DNA of 64,000 nt, from assembly GCF_963691685.1 (NCBI RefSeq), contig NZ_OY829290.1, positions 3,348,001 to 3,412,000 of the forward strand, written 5' to 3'. Both the position numbers and the translations under genes were made by a program. The DNA is from Thalassovita sp. Its GTDB lineage: Bacteria; Pseudomonadota; Alphaproteobacteria; Rhodobacterales; Rhodobacteraceae. The notes beneath the pieces were generated by a model, which was not told the DNA's origin, did not search any database, and worked only from the letters and a program-made list of their open reading frames with translations. Positions 7,614 through 16,676 of this stretch are shown here, piece by piece (the first letter of the stretch is position 1; the number at the start of each line of letters is the position of its first letter).

Positions 7614-9194
7614 GTGTCCGTGCATGAAACCAAACCCGAGATCACCGACCTTTTCGTCATCGGAGGGGGCATCAACGGGTGCGGCATCGCCCGGGACGCA
7701 GCAGGCCGCGGGTTGAGCGTGAAACTGGCTGAAATGAACGATCTGGCCTCGGCCACTTCTTCGGCCTCGACCAAACTGTTTCATGGCGGGCTGCGCTATC
7801 TGGAATACTTTGAGGTTCGGCTGGTGCGCGAAGCGCTGATTGAGCGGGAGACCCTGCTGAAGGCCATGCCGCACATCTCCTGGCCGATGCGGTTTGTGCT
7901 GCCCTATCACCCTGATATGCGGTTTGAATCTGAAACGCCCACCTCCCGCCTGCTGAGCTTTGTGATGCCTTGGATGAAGGGGCGCCGCCCGGCCTGGCTG
8001 ATCCGGCTGGGCCTGTTCATGTATGACAATCTGGGTGGCCGTGAAATCCTGCCCGGCACCCGTTCCGTTGACCTCAGCGATGGCCCGGAAGGGGCGCCGC
8101 TTCAGCAGCGCTTTGCCAAGGCGTTTGAATACTCGGACTGCTGGATCGAAGACAGCCGTTTGGTGGTGCTGAATGCCCGCGACGCAGAAGCGCGCGGCGC
8201 CAAGGTGATGACCCGCACCGAAGTGCTGAACGCCGAACGCAGCGGCGATCTGTGGCGCGTCACCACCCGCGATCGCGACAGCGGCGAAGAGATCACCCAT
8301 CAGGCCCGGATGCTGGTCAATGCCGGCGGTCCCTGGGTCGGTGATATCATCCGGCAGAAAATCCGCAGCAACTCGACCGAAGGGGTCCGGCTGGTGCGCG
8401 GCAGCCATATCGTGACCAAGAAACTCTACGATCACGACAAATGCTACTTCTTCCAGGGCGAAGACGGCCGCATCATCTTTGCCATTCCCTATGAGAATGA
8501 CTTCACCCTGATTGGCACCACCGATCAGGACCATGATGATCCGTCAAACCCGCCGGTCTGCACCGAAGCGGAACAGGATTACCTCTGCGCCTTTGCCAGC
8601 CGTTACTTCAAACAGCCGGTCAGCCGCGACGATGTGGTCTGGACCTATTCCGGCGTGCGCCCGCTTTATGATGACGGTGCCAGCTCGGCCACCGCAGCCA
8701 CGCGGGACTACACGCTGACGGTGGATGCCACCGGCGGCGCCCCCTTGCTGAACGTCTTTGGCGGCAAGATCACCACCTATCGTAAACTGGCCGAAAGCGC
8801 GCTGGAAAAGATCAACAAACACCTGCCGACCCGTCAGGGCGACTGGACCGCAGGCGTGCCTTTGCCCGGTGGGAACTTTGAGGTGAAGAACCGCGATTTC
8901 CTGGTGGAGGATCTGCAGCGCAACTATCCGTTCCTGACCCAGAAATGGGCCCTGCGCCTGATCAAAGCCTATGGCACCGAAGCCGCACAGATCCTGAACG
9001 GCGCCGAAAGCGCTGCGGATCTGGGCCAGGATTTTGGCGCCACCCTGACCGAACGTGAGGTGCGCTGGCTGATGGATCGCGAATTTGCGGTGGAGGCCGC
9101 AGATGTGATCTGGCGCCGCTCCAAACTGGGGCTGCGGCTCAACAAGGATCAGGTGGCCACCCTGCAGGACTGGATGCAGGCCGCCCGCGCCTAA
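7614..9194 (+). CDS. glpD: Glycerol-3-phosphate dehydrogenase (FAD, aerobic type)
   Basis: A 526-residue membrane-associated flavoprotein that oxidises glycerol-3-phosphate to dihydroxyacetone phosphate and passes electrons to quinone. The FAD-binding motif VIGGGINGCG is near residues 15-24, followed by ATSSASTKLFHGGLRYLE, the family's diagnostic stretch. The C-terminal GlpD domain (YRKLAESALEKI onward) is complete. GTG at 7614 is chosen because AGGAGA lies seven bases before it; the upstream open frame has no such site. It is the first gene of glpD-glpK-dehydrogenase. Confidence 0.95.
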   Translation: MSVHETKPEITDLFVIGGGINGCGIARDAAGRGLSVKLAEMNDLASATSSASTKLFHGGLRYLEYFEVRLVREALIERETLLKAMPHISWPMRFVLPYHPDMRFESETPTSRLLSFVMPWMKGRRPAWLIRLGLFMYDNLGGREILPGTRSVDLSDGPEGAPLQQRFAKAFEYSDCWIEDSRLVVLNARDAEARGAKVMTRTEVLNAERSGDLWRVTTRDRDSGEEITHQARMLVNAGGPWVGDIIRQKIRSNSTEGVRLVRGSHIVTKKLYDHDKCYFFQGEDGRIIFAIPYENDFTLIGTTDQDHDDPSNPPVCTEAEQDYLCAFASRYFKQPVSRDDVVWTYSGVRPLYDDGASSATAATRDYTLTVDATGGAPLLNVFGGKITTYRKLAESALEKINKHLPTRQGDWTAGVPLPGGNFEVKNRDFLVEDLQRNYPFLTQKWALRLIKAYGTEAAQILNGAESAADLGQDFGATLTEREVRWLMDREFAVEAADVIWRRSKLGLRLNKDQVATLQDWMQAARA

Positions 9195-9219
9195 CCGCCG
9201 CAGGAGATGTTGGGGCCGT

Positions 9220-9344
9220 ATTGGGGCCGTCATGGCCCCGTATAAACACGGCTTGAAACGGATTAAGAATTACGGCCACTCTGGCCAGAACCCGTTGCGC
9301 CCCACAGGGTGGAGACCCCGAATGCCGGGGACCTTGGGCGCAAC
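9220..9344 (+). promoter_or_regulatory. Structured leader between glpD and glpK
   Basis: The 212-bp gap contains two structures. A GC hairpin GGGGCC-GTCAT-GGCCCC at about 9223-9239 has no T tract. A nested fold has an outer stem GTTGCGCCC (9294-9302) with GGGCGCAAC (9336-9344), and an inner stem CCCCG/CGGGG (9316-9330, loop AATGC). It ends about 60 bases before the glpK start. It could be a processing or attenuation element; it matches no riboswitch that I know. Confidence 0.45.
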
Positions 9345-9406
9345 GCAAAGAAATGAGAGTGCACAGCTACCGGCAGCCAGATGGATAGGCTGCCTTGGGG
9401 GGACAT

Positions 9407-10897
9407 ATGACATATGTATTGGCCATCGATCAGGGCACCACGTCGTCGCGGGCGATCCTGTTTGACAAAGATCTGAAGATCACCGCCTCGGCGCAGGAAG
9501 AATTCCCGCAGCATTTCCCCGCCTCGGGCTGGGTGGAACATGACCCGGCCGATCTGTGGTCCACCACCGCCGGCACCTGCCGCGCCGCCATCGAACGCGC
9601 GGGCCTGTCGCCCGAAGACATCACCGCCATCGGCATCACCAACCAGCGCGAAACCACCGTGGTCTGGGACAAAGCCACCGGCAAACCGATCCACAACGCC
9701 ATTGTCTGGCAGGACCGGCGCACCGCCGATACCTGCGCCGCCCTGCGTGAGGCGGGCCATGAGGCGATGTTCACCGACCGCACCGGCCTGCTGCTGGACC
9801 CGTATTTCTCGGGCACGAAACTGGCCTGGCTGCTGGACAATGTGGAGGGCGCGCGGGCCCGCGCCGAGGCGGGTGAATTGCTGTTTGGCACTGTGGACAG
9901 CTTCCTGATCTGGAAACTGACCGGCGGCAAGGTGCATGCCACTGATGCCACCAATGCCGCGCGCACCCTGCTTTACGATATCCGCAAAGGCCGGTGGAGC
10001 CAGACGATCTGTGATCTGCTCAACATCCCGATGCAGATGCTGCCCGAGGTCAAGGATTGCGCCGCCGATTTCGGTGTCACCCGCGCCGATCTCTTTGGGC
10101 GCGAAATCCCGATCACCGGGGTGGCTGGCGATCAGCAGGCCGCCACGGTGGGTCAGGCCTGTTTCCAGCCCGGCATGTTGAAATCGACCTATGGCACCGG
10201 CTGCTTTGCCCTGCTGAACACCGGCGACACGCCGGTGCAGTCCAACAACCGCCTGCTGACCACCATCGCCTACCAGCTGGATGGCAAACCGACCTATGCG
10301 CTCGAAGGATCGATCTTTATCGCGGGCGCCGTGGTGCAATGGCTGCGCGATGGGCTGAAGATCATCCGCGAAGCCAAGGAAACCCAGCCTCTGGCCGAAA
10401 GTGCCGATCCGGCGCAGAACGTCATCATGGTGCCCGCCTTCACCGGCCTTGGCGCGCCCTATTGGAACGCCGAATGCCGCGGTGCGGTTTACGGGTTGAC
10501 CCGCAACTCCGGCCCGGCGGAATTTGCCAAGGCGGCGCTGGAAAGCGTCGGCTACCAGACCCGCGATCTGCTGGAAGCGATGACTGCCGATTGGGCCGGT
10601 CATGAGGGCGGTGAACAGGTGCTGCGGGTGGATGGCGGCATGAGTGCTTCGGACTGGGCGATGCAGTTCCTGTCCGACATTCTTGGCGCCCCGGTGGACC
10701 GACCTGAGGTTCTGGAAACCACCGCCCTGGGTGCGGCCTGGCTGGCGGGCATGCAGGCGGGGATCTACCCTGACATGGCAGGCTTTGCAGACAGCTGGGC
10801 GCTGGAAAACCGCTTCACCCCGGATATGGCGGCTGAGGCGCGCGATGAACGCTACGCCGGCTGGCAACGCGCGGTTCAGGCAACCTTAAGCGTATGA
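9407..10897 (+). CDS. glpK: Glycerol kinase
   Basis: A 496-residue FGGY-family kinase that phosphorylates glycerol with ATP. The N-terminus [15 protein letters not shown] and the [11 protein letters not shown] segment are the FGGY start and substrate regions; [23 protein letters not shown] and [20 protein letters not shown] are the C-terminal signature and ADP site. The ATG at 9407 follows a GGGGGG run. A TTG twelve bases earlier is rejected because family members begin MTYVLAIDQ. The stop overlaps the next start (ATGA). Confidence 0.96.
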   Translation: MTYVLAIDQGTTSSRAILFDKDLKITASAQEEFPQHFPASGWVEHDPADLWSTTAGTCRAAIERAGLSPEDITAIGITNQRETTVVWDKATGKPIHNAIVWQDRRTADTCAALREAGHEAMFTDRTGLLLDPYFSGTKLAWLLDNVEGARARAEAGELLFGTVDSFLIWKLTGGKVHATDATNAARTLLYDIRKGRWSQTICDLLNIPMQMLPEVKDCAADFGVTRADLFGREIPITGVAGDQQAATVGQACFQPGMLKSTYGTGCFALLNTGDTPVQSNNRLLTTIAYQLDGKPTYALEGSIFIAGAVVQWLRDGLKIIREAKETQPLAESADPAQNVIMVPAFTGLGAPYWNAECRGAVYGLTRNSGPAEFAKAALESVGYQTRDLLEAMTADWAGHEGGEQVLRVDGGMSASDWAMQFLSDILGAPVDRPEVLETTALGAAWLAGMQAGIYPDMAGFADSWALENRFTPDMAAEARDERYAGWQRAVQATLSV

Positions 10898-12030
10898 GCC
10901 CCTTCGATTTCGCCAGCGCCGGACGGATCCGTTTCGGCCGCGGCGTGATCGCCGAGGCGCCCGAGGCCATCGCGGCCCTTGGGCGCCGCGTCTTTCTGGT
11001 GCAAGGGGCCAGCGCCCGCCACGGCGGCGCGCTGATCCCGGCGCTCAGCGCCCTTGGGGTGCAGGTGGCACCCTTCACCTGCGCCAAAGAACCCGATCTG
11101 CCCCTGTTGAACGCAGCCATTTCTGAGGCGCAGGCCGCAGGCGTGGATTGCGTGGTCGCCCTCGGCGGCGGGGCAGCGATTGATCTGGGCAAGGCGGTGG
11201 CCGCGCTCATCCCTGCCCCGGGCGGCGCGATGGACCATCTGGAGGTGGTGGGCAAGGGTCTGCCGCTGACCGCCGATCCCCTGCCCTTCGTCGCCATCCC
11301 AACCACCGCAGGCACCGGCGCCGAGGTGACCAAGAACGCGGTGATCACCGTGCCCGAACATGCCCGCAAAGTGTCCTTGCGCGATGCCCGGATGCTGGCC
11401 GATCTGGCGCTGGTGGACCCAGGCCTGACAGATAACACCCCCAAGGCGGTAACGCTGGCCTCGGGCCTTGATGCTGTGACGCAGGTGATCGAACCCTACC
11501 TCAGCGCCCGTGCCAACCCGCTGACCGACGCGCTGTGCCGCGCCGCCATTCCCCGCGGTCTGTCGGCCCTGCGGCAGTTGATGCAAGACGAAGACCCGGC
11601 GGCGCGGGACGATCTGGCCTTCACCAGCCTCTGCGGCGGTCTGGCGCTGGCCAACGCGGGCCTTGGCGCCGTGCACGGGCTGGCCGGTGTGATCGGAGGT
11701 GTTGCCCCCACCGCCCCACATGGCGCGATCTGCGGCGCGCTGTTGCCCCATGTGCTGAAGGCCAACCGCGAGGCCTGCGCGGGCCAGCCGGATCTACTGG
11801 ACCGGTTTGATGAGGTGCAGGATTGGATCGACGGCAGCCTGACCGAACGCCGCAGCACGCTGGAACAATGGAGCGCGCAGCACGGCCTGCCGGGGCTGGC
11901 GGCCATGGGCGTATCGCCAGAAACCTTTGCCGCGATTGCCGATGCGGCAGCGGCCTCCTCCTCGATGAAGGCGAACCCGGTTGCCCTGCCCTCAGACGTG
12001 TTGGAACAGCTGCTGCACGCCGCCGCCTGA
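10894..12030 (+). CDS. Iron-containing alcohol dehydrogenase family protein
   Basis: A 378-residue group III alcohol dehydrogenase: N-terminal NAD-binding half with [10 protein letters not shown] near residue 90 and [12 protein letters not shown], and a helical C-terminal metal half. Compared with FucO-type enzymes, the metal ligands D193, H261 (GAVHGLAG) and H276 (APHG) are present, but the second ligand position is Q197 (GLDAVTQ), not His. This suggests altered metal use. It overlaps glpK by 4 bp (ATGA), so it is in the glycerol operon; a role on a glycerol-derived aldehyde or ketone is inference. Confidence 0.85.
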   Translation: MSPFDFASAGRIRFGRGVIAEAPEAIAALGRRVFLVQGASARHGGALIPALSALGVQVAPFTCAKEPDLPLLNAAISEAQAAGVDCVVALGGGAAIDLGKAVAALIPAPGGAMDHLEVVGKGLPLTADPLPFVAIPTTAGTGAEVTKNAVITVPEHARKVSLRDARMLADLALVDPGLTDNTPKAVTLASGLDAVTQVIEPYLSARANPLTDALCRAAIPRGLSALRQLMQDEDPAARDDLAFTSLCGGLALANAGLGAVHGLAGVIGGVAPTAPHGAICGALLPHVLKANREACAGQPDLLDRFDEVQDWIDGSLTERRSTLEQWSAQHGLPGLAAMGVSPETFAAIADAAAASSSMKANPVALPSDVLEQLLHAAA

Positions 12031-12033
12031 TGG

Positions 12034-12810
12034 TCACATCCGCGCCAGCAATTCACGCATTGAGGTGACGTTCATCCGCTTGTAGGCCTTTTTGCGGTGG
12101 GTGATCACCGTCGTCTCAGCCACCCCCAAGATCGCAGCAATCTCCGCCGCGGTGCGCCCTTTGATGGTCATGGCCGCCACTTCGCGTTCACGTTTGGTCA
12201 GCGTCGGATGGTTCAGCGCAAGGCGTGCCTGCACGTCCTGATCGCCGGCCTCTGCCTCTTTCAGGGTAAAGCCAACATGACGCTCCGCCGCGGCCATGAT
12301 CGTGGCCATTGTGGCGATCAACCCATCGCGGGCCGTGATCGGAAAGGTACCGAACTCGGTCGAGCTATAAAGACTGACCGCCAGGCCAAAGCCCGGCCGC
12401 CGCCGCACCATACTGACCCGGCTGGTGATCCCGGGCAGATCATAACAATCCCGCCGATAGGTGAAGGAGGTCAGATCTTCCGCCTCATGATGGCTGAAAA
12501 AATCACCCTCGCCTTCGGCCCCTAGCAGCAAAGCGGCATTGCGATCTTCGCCCCAATGACGCTGATAACCAACCGCCGCACGATCTGCGCGCAACTGGCC
12601 CAGATGGGATGCAGTGCCCATCAGCAGCGGCGCATCCCGGTCCCCTTCACAGTAGAGCGAGGTGAAATCGGCGCCGGTCATCTGCTTGGCAAACTGCATC
12701 GCGGCCTGAATAAACACCGGCTGACCTATTGCCTCAAGCAACGGGGTCACGGCCGACAGCGGCGCCGCCAGATCTGGCAGAGGGGCCTGCAAAGGGAAGT
12801 CTTCGCGCAT
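12034..12810 (-). CDS. LuxR-type helix-turn-helix regulator
   Basis: A 258-residue regulator. The C-terminal 65 residues are a LuxR/GerE domain (LTKREREVAAMTIKGRTAAEIAAILGVAETTVITHRKKAYKRM, split here only by reading). The N-terminal 180 residues look like an autoinducer- or GAF-like sensory fold, but I see no clear acyl-homoserine-lactone signature. The ATG at 12810 is preceded by AGGA at 8 bp. No luxI-type synthase lies nearby. It is divergent from the deiodinase-like gene and may control it. Confidence 0.82.
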   Translation of the reverse strand: MREDFPLQAPLPDLAAPLSAVTPLLEAIGQPVFIQAAMQFAKQMTGADFTSLYCEGDRDAPLLMGTASHLGQLRADRAAVGYQRHWGEDRNAALLLGAEGEGDFFSHHEAEDLTSFTYRRDCYDLPGITSRVSMVRRRPGFGLAVSLYSSTEFGTFPITARDGLIATMATIMAAAERHVGFTLKEAEAGDQDVQARLALNHPTLTKREREVAAMTIKGRTAAEIAAILGVAETTVITHRKKAYKRMNVTSMRELLARM

Positions 12811-12974
12811 GTTTATAGTCCTGTGCAGTGCTTGGGCCGCAGATGGGCCGCAGGGGGCTCGGATTGGGGCAGTGTGGCGTTTGGATCCAATCAGGTCTTC
12901 CTCATAGCTGAGGAATGCGGCCCCGACCAGTGCCACATACCCTGCGCCCTCAAAGACCCAGAGGAGAAGCCCGC

Positions 12975-13667
12975 ATGTTCGCCCGCGACCACATTGAATA
13001 CCAGCCCGTCAACCTGCCAGACCGTGCCGACATGACCGATGCCGAAATGCAGGCAGCAGCCCAAGCGTTTTATGAGCATATGAAACGCCGCCATACGGTG
13101 CGGGATTATTCGGACCGGGATGTCCCGCGTGAGGTGATTGAGGACTGTATCCGCACCGCTGGCACCGCGCCCTCCGGCGCCAACCACCAGCCCTGGCATT
13201 TCGTGGCCATCTCAAACCCCGAGATGAAGCGCCGCATTCGCGACGCCGCCGAAGAGGAAGAGCGCCGCTTTTATGACGGGGGTGCAGGCGATGAATGGCT
13301 GAAAGCGCTGGAACCGATTGGCACCAATGACCACAAGCCACATCTGGAAGAGGCCCCCTGGCTGATCGTGATCTTTGCCCAGCGTTGGGGCCAGTTTGAC
13401 GACGGTACAAGGTTCAAAAACTACTACGTGCCGGAAAGCACCGGCATCGCCTCGGGTTTCCTGCTGGCAGCGCTGCATCACGCCGGGCTGGTCAGCCTGA
13501 CCCACACACCCAATCCGATGCGTTTTCTGAACGGGATGCTGGGCCGTCCGGAATCGGAAAAGCCCATCATGATCGTGGCCGTGGGCCACCCGCGCGAAGA
13601 TGCGCAGGTGCCCGCTGTGGCCAAGATGAAAAAGCCGCTGGAGGAAATCCTGACAGTGGCCGAATAA
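12975..13667 (+). CDS. Nitroreductase-fold flavoprotein of the iodotyrosine deiodinase type
   Basis: A 230-residue FMN enzyme. GAGGAG at 12961 fixes the ATG at 12975. The motifs RRHTVRDYS, RTAGTAPSGANHQPW, SGFLLAALHHAGLVSLTHTP and LGRPESEKPIMIVAVG resemble animal iodotyrosine deiodinase far more than NfsA/NfsB nitroreductases. The three residues that grip the amino acid part of halotyrosine in the human enzyme (Glu, Tyr four later, Lys 21 after that) line up with E96, Y100 and K121 here. The human sequence is recalled from memory. Reductive dehalogenation of halotyrosine is the most likely activity. Confidence 0.82.
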   Translation: MFARDHIEYQPVNLPDRADMTDAEMQAAAQAFYEHMKRRHTVRDYSDRDVPREVIEDCIRTAGTAPSGANHQPWHFVAISNPEMKRRIRDAAEEEERRFYDGGAGDEWLKALEPIGTNDHKPHLEEAPWLIVIFAQRWGQFDDGTRFKNYYVPESTGIASGFLLAALHHAGLVSLTHTPNPMRFLNGMLGRPESEKPIMIVAVGHPREDAQVPAVAKMKKPLEEILTVAE

Positions 13668-13677
13668 GCCGCTTAGA

Positions 13678-13729
13678 CTCAGGACCCATTAATGTTCCAG
13701 CACCGGCGGAAAAATTAATGGGTCCTGAG
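13678..13729. terminator. Long inverted repeat between convergent genes
   Basis: A perfect 16-bp inverted repeat, CTCAGGACCCATTAAT (13678-13693) and its complement (13714-13729), with a 20-nt loop. It fills the gap between the convergent deiodinase-like gene and nagA. It is probably a bidirectional terminator, though there is no long T tract, so another role such as a protein site is possible. Confidence 0.55.
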
Positions 13730-13730
13730 C

Positions 13731-14873
13731 CTACACCGCAGCGCAGCCCGAAAGGTCGCTGCGGATGCGGATCAGCTCACTGGCTGCGCCAACCTCAAGC
13801 CGCCCGATCCCATTGCCCAGCCCCATCAGGGCTGCAGGGACCGAAGTTGCGGCGCGCAGGGCTGCGGCCAGTGGCACACCGACCTGATCACACATCACCT
13901 GCACCGCGGTGGTCAGATCCAGATCCGCCCCGGCCAGGGTGCCATCCTCAAGCGTCAAGCGCCCGTCGCGGCGGGCAATCCGGCGTCCCTCCAGGGTAAA
14001 TTCAGCCTGATCGGTGCCTGCGGGCGCCATGCTGTCAGAGACCAGGAAAATCTCCCCCGGGCCCTGTTTGGCTGCCCAGGCGTTGCGGATGGTGGCCGGG
14101 TGCACATGCACCGCATCGGCGATCAACCCGGCTGAGGCCAAGCCGCTGTTCAGCAGCGCCCCCACCAGCCCCGGTTCGCGGTTGCCCATCTGGCTCATCG
14201 CGTTGAACAGATGGGTGACACAGCGCGCGCCGGCCTCAAAATAAGCCGTGCAGGTTGCGAAATCCGCATCCGTGTGGCCTAGCGAGACGACGGCCCCGGC
14301 CTCAACCAATGCGGCCACCTGATCCACCGTGACGTTTTCAGGCGCAACCGTCAGCATCAGCGCCGGCAGATCCCGCGCTGCGGCGGTCAGCATCAAAACA
14401 TCGCTGTCTTCCATCGGTCGGATCAGGGCGGCGTCATGGGCGCCTTTGCGCGCCACAGACAGATGCGGCCCCTCCAGATGCAGGCCGGCAATGCCCGGCA
14501 CACCTGCAGCGATTGCCTCTTTGGTGACCTCAATCGTGGCTTCGGTTTTGGCCAGCGTGTTGGTGATGAGCGTTGGCAGGATATGGGTTGCCCCTAGGCG
14601 GCGATGTGCCTGCCCCATCCGGCGCAGCGTGTCCAGTTCCAGCGCGTCGTTCAGCATCAGACCGTCACCGCCGTTCACCTGCAGATCGACATATCCGGGA
14701 CTGAGGATATCACCGGCCAGATCCACCCGATCGCCGCGGCTATCCGCCCCAGTCTCAGCCTCAGCCTCTGGCCCCAGCGCCACGACGGTGCCATCCTGCA
14801 CCGTCAAGGCTGCGCCGTCATGCAGGACCTCGCCGTCAAAGATCAGCCCGCCGTGATAGGTGGTGGTGCTCAT
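13731..14873 (-). CDS. nagA: N-acetylglucosamine-6-phosphate deacetylase
   Basis: A 380-residue amidohydrolase that removes acetate from GlcNAc-6-phosphate. Visible motifs: PGYVDLQVNGGDG near residue 60, GLHLEGPHLS (metal-binding Glu) near residue 130, SLGHTDAD, THLFNAMSQM and ADAVHVHP (metal His), and LVSDSMAPAG with the catalytic Asp. The start overlaps the stop of the SIS gene by 4 bp. It is the last gene of the minus-strand amino-sugar operon kinase-regulator-SIS-nagA. Confidence 0.95.
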   Translation of the reverse strand: MSTTTYHGGLIFDGEVLHDGAALTVQDGTVVALGPEAEAETGADSRGDRVDLAGDILSPGYVDLQVNGGDGLMLNDALELDTLRRMGQAHRRLGATHILPTLITNTLAKTEATIEVTKEAIAAGVPGIAGLHLEGPHLSVARKGAHDAALIRPMEDSDVLMLTAAARDLPALMLTVAPENVTVDQVAALVEAGAVVSLGHTDADFATCTAYFEAGARCVTHLFNAMSQMGNREPGLVGALLNSGLASAGLIADAVHVHPATIRNAWAAKQGPGEIFLVSDSMAPAGTDQAEFTLEGRRIARRDGRLTLEDGTLAGADLDLTTAVQVMCDQVGVPLAAALRAATSVPAALMGLGNGIGRLEVGAASELIRIRSDLSGCAAV

Positions 14874-15895
14874 ACCGTTTCCGTCACTTTCTTGAGGTGG
14901 CGCGGCGCATCCGGGTTGATGCCCATCTTGGCCGCCACCTGTTCCACCATAGCATAGAATGACACCACCAGCGGGATCGGATCTGCCAGCCAGTGATCGG
15001 TGCGCACATGCTCCAGCGTGTTGGCGGCCTTTACCTTGTCAGAGGTCACAAACACCTTTGCCCCTTTGCCGGCGATGGTGTCCGCCACCTCAACCAGCGA
15101 AGGTTCCGCCGCATCTGCCGCGGCAAAGCCGATCACCGGGAACCCGGCATCAACAATCGACACCGGCCCATGCAACACCTCAGCAGAGGAGAAGCTTTCG
15201 GCGTGGATCTGACAGGTCTCTTTGAACTTCAGCGCCGCCTCATTGGAAATCGCCCAGCTTGGCCCGCGGCCCAGCGTGTAAAGCGAGCCGCCCGAAATCG
15301 TATCGACCACTGCCGACCAGTCACATTTGGTCGCCGCCTCCAGCTGCGCCGGAAGGGCTTTGATCGCCGCCAGCAATGCAGCGTCCTGCTTGATCTCCGC
15401 CAGCAGCCACAGCCCGGTCACCAGTGAGGTCACATAGGTTTTGGTGGCCGCCACCGACAGTTCGGGGCCTGCGTGAATGGGCAGCGTGGTTGAGGCGGCA
15501 CCGGCCAGCGCGGATTGCGCATTGTTGGTGATCGCCACCGAATAGGCACCGGCATCGGTCAGCTGCTGGGTCAGCTGCACGATGTCCGGGCTGGCACCAG
15601 ACTGCGAGACGGCGATGCACAGCGCATCCTGCGCCTTCAGCGGCGCCCCGTAGATTGAGGCCACAGAGGGCCCGACCGAGGCAATCGGCAGGCCAAGCAT
15701 CAGTTCAGAGGCGTATTTCAGATAGGTGCAGGCATGATCCGAGGAGCCGCGCGCTACCGAAATCAGATAGCGGATGTCACCATCGCGCACGGCTTTGGCC
15801 GCACCGGTCACCGCCCCTGCCCCTTCGCTCAACAGGCGCTCAACCGCCTGTGGGATTTCTTCGATTTCACGGCGCATCTGGGTGGGGTGGGTCAT
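14870..15895 (-). CDS. SIS-domain glucosamine-6-phosphate deaminase/isomerase-like protein
   Basis: A 341-residue protein with two SIS domains like the isomerase half of GlmS but lacking the N-terminal glutaminase. Sugar-phosphate loops are visible: SVARGSSDHACTYLKY near residue 48, AVSQSGASPDIVQLT near residue 95, and the C-terminal NEAALKFKETCQIHAESFSSAEVLHGP. This is the family called NagB-II, which turns glucosamine-6-phosphate into fructose-6-phosphate and ammonia. Overlap with nagA supports that role; no classical nagB is in the window. Confidence 0.85.
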   Translation of the reverse strand: MTHPTQMRREIEEIPQAVERLLSEGAGAVTGAAKAVRDGDIRYLISVARGSSDHACTYLKYASELMLGLPIASVGPSVASIYGAPLKAQDALCIAVSQSGASPDIVQLTQQLTDAGAYSVAITNNAQSALAGAASTTLPIHAGPELSVAATKTYVTSLVTGLWLLAEIKQDAALLAAIKALPAQLEAATKCDWSAVVDTISGGSLYTLGRGPSWAISNEAALKFKETCQIHAESFSSAEVLHGPVSIVDAGFPVIGFAAADAAEPSLVEVADTIAGKGAKVFVTSDKVKAANTLEHVRTDHWLADPIPLVVSFYAMVEQVAAKMGINPDAPRHLKKVTETV

Positions 15896-15920
15896 GTCTG
15901 AACCTTATCAGTTAGATCAG

Positions 15921-16676
15921 TTAGGAGGAGTGACGCAGTTCCGCCACGAAGTCATAGGCGTCACCGCGGTAAAGCGATTGGGTAAACTCGGCCACGCGGC
16001 CGCTTTCCAGATAAGAGGTCCGCTGGATCGACAGGCCCGCGGTGCCTTCGGGCACGCCCAGCAGATCACATTCGGGTTTTTCCAAATTCACCGCCGAGAT
16101 TTTCTGCACCGCCCGCACTGGCCGGTTGCCGTGCTGCTCCAGCAGCGCATAAAGCGATGTCGTCACATCCAGCGGGTTTGGCAGGATGTCCAGCGGCAGC
16201 GCTGCCTTTTCCAGCGCCATCGGGCGGCCACCCGCCTCACGCAGGCGATAAATCCGGGCCACCGATGCATCCGAGGCCAGGCCAAGCGCCACCACTTCTT
16301 CGGGCGAAGGCAGGAAGACACCACGCTCCAGCCATTTAGATGTGGTGTCGAGCCCACGCCGTTTCATATCGGCGGTGAAAGAGGTCAGGTGCGACAGCGA
16401 TTGTTCCACCTTCGGCTCAGCCTCACGCACGAAGGAGCCAGAGCCCTGACGCTGAACAACAACGCCCTTTTTCACCAGTTCCTGAATGGCCTTGCGCACG
16501 GTCACCCGCGACAGGTCGGTCAGGTCGGCAATCTCACGTTCGGGCGGCAGCGAACTGTTGGGCTGCAACAGACCGGTGTTGATCGCCTCTTCCAGCCGGC
16601 GGCGCAGCTGCACATAGCGTGGTCCGCTGTCTTTACCCAACCACCCGTCAGGGCGCAGAAAATCCGCAACTGTCAT
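15921..16676 (-). CDS. nagQ: GntR/HutC-type regulator of amino-sugar genes
   Basis: A 251-residue regulator with an N-terminal GntR winged helix (YVQLRRRLEEAI..., LPPEREIADLTDLSRVTVRKAI) and a C-terminal UTRA ligand domain. The ATG at 16676 overlaps the kinase stop (ATGA), which settles the start over a 53-residue upstream extension. Its setting among nag genes matches the NagQ regulators inferred for alphaproteobacteria. Candidate boxes with GGTATT/AATACC lie in the divergent region at 17569-17697. The symbol is by analogy. Confidence 0.82.
   Translation of the reverse strand: MTVADFLRPDGWLGKDSGPRYVQLRRRLEEAINTGLLQPNSSLPPEREIADLTDLSRVTVRKAIQELVKKGVVVQRQGSGSFVREAEPKVEQSLSHLTSFTADMKRRGLDTTSKWLERGVFLPSPEEVVALGLASDASVARIYRLREAGGRPMALEKAALPLDILPNPLDVTTSLYALLEQHGNRPVRAVQKISAVNLEKPECDLLGVPEGTAGLSIQRTSYLESGRVAEFTQSLYRGDAYDFVAELRHSS

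Noticed and set aside
9263..10867. Open frame of 534 codons on the minus strand
   Set aside because: Antisense to glpK; no recognisable protein. The third-codon-position GC of glpK explains the long open frame.
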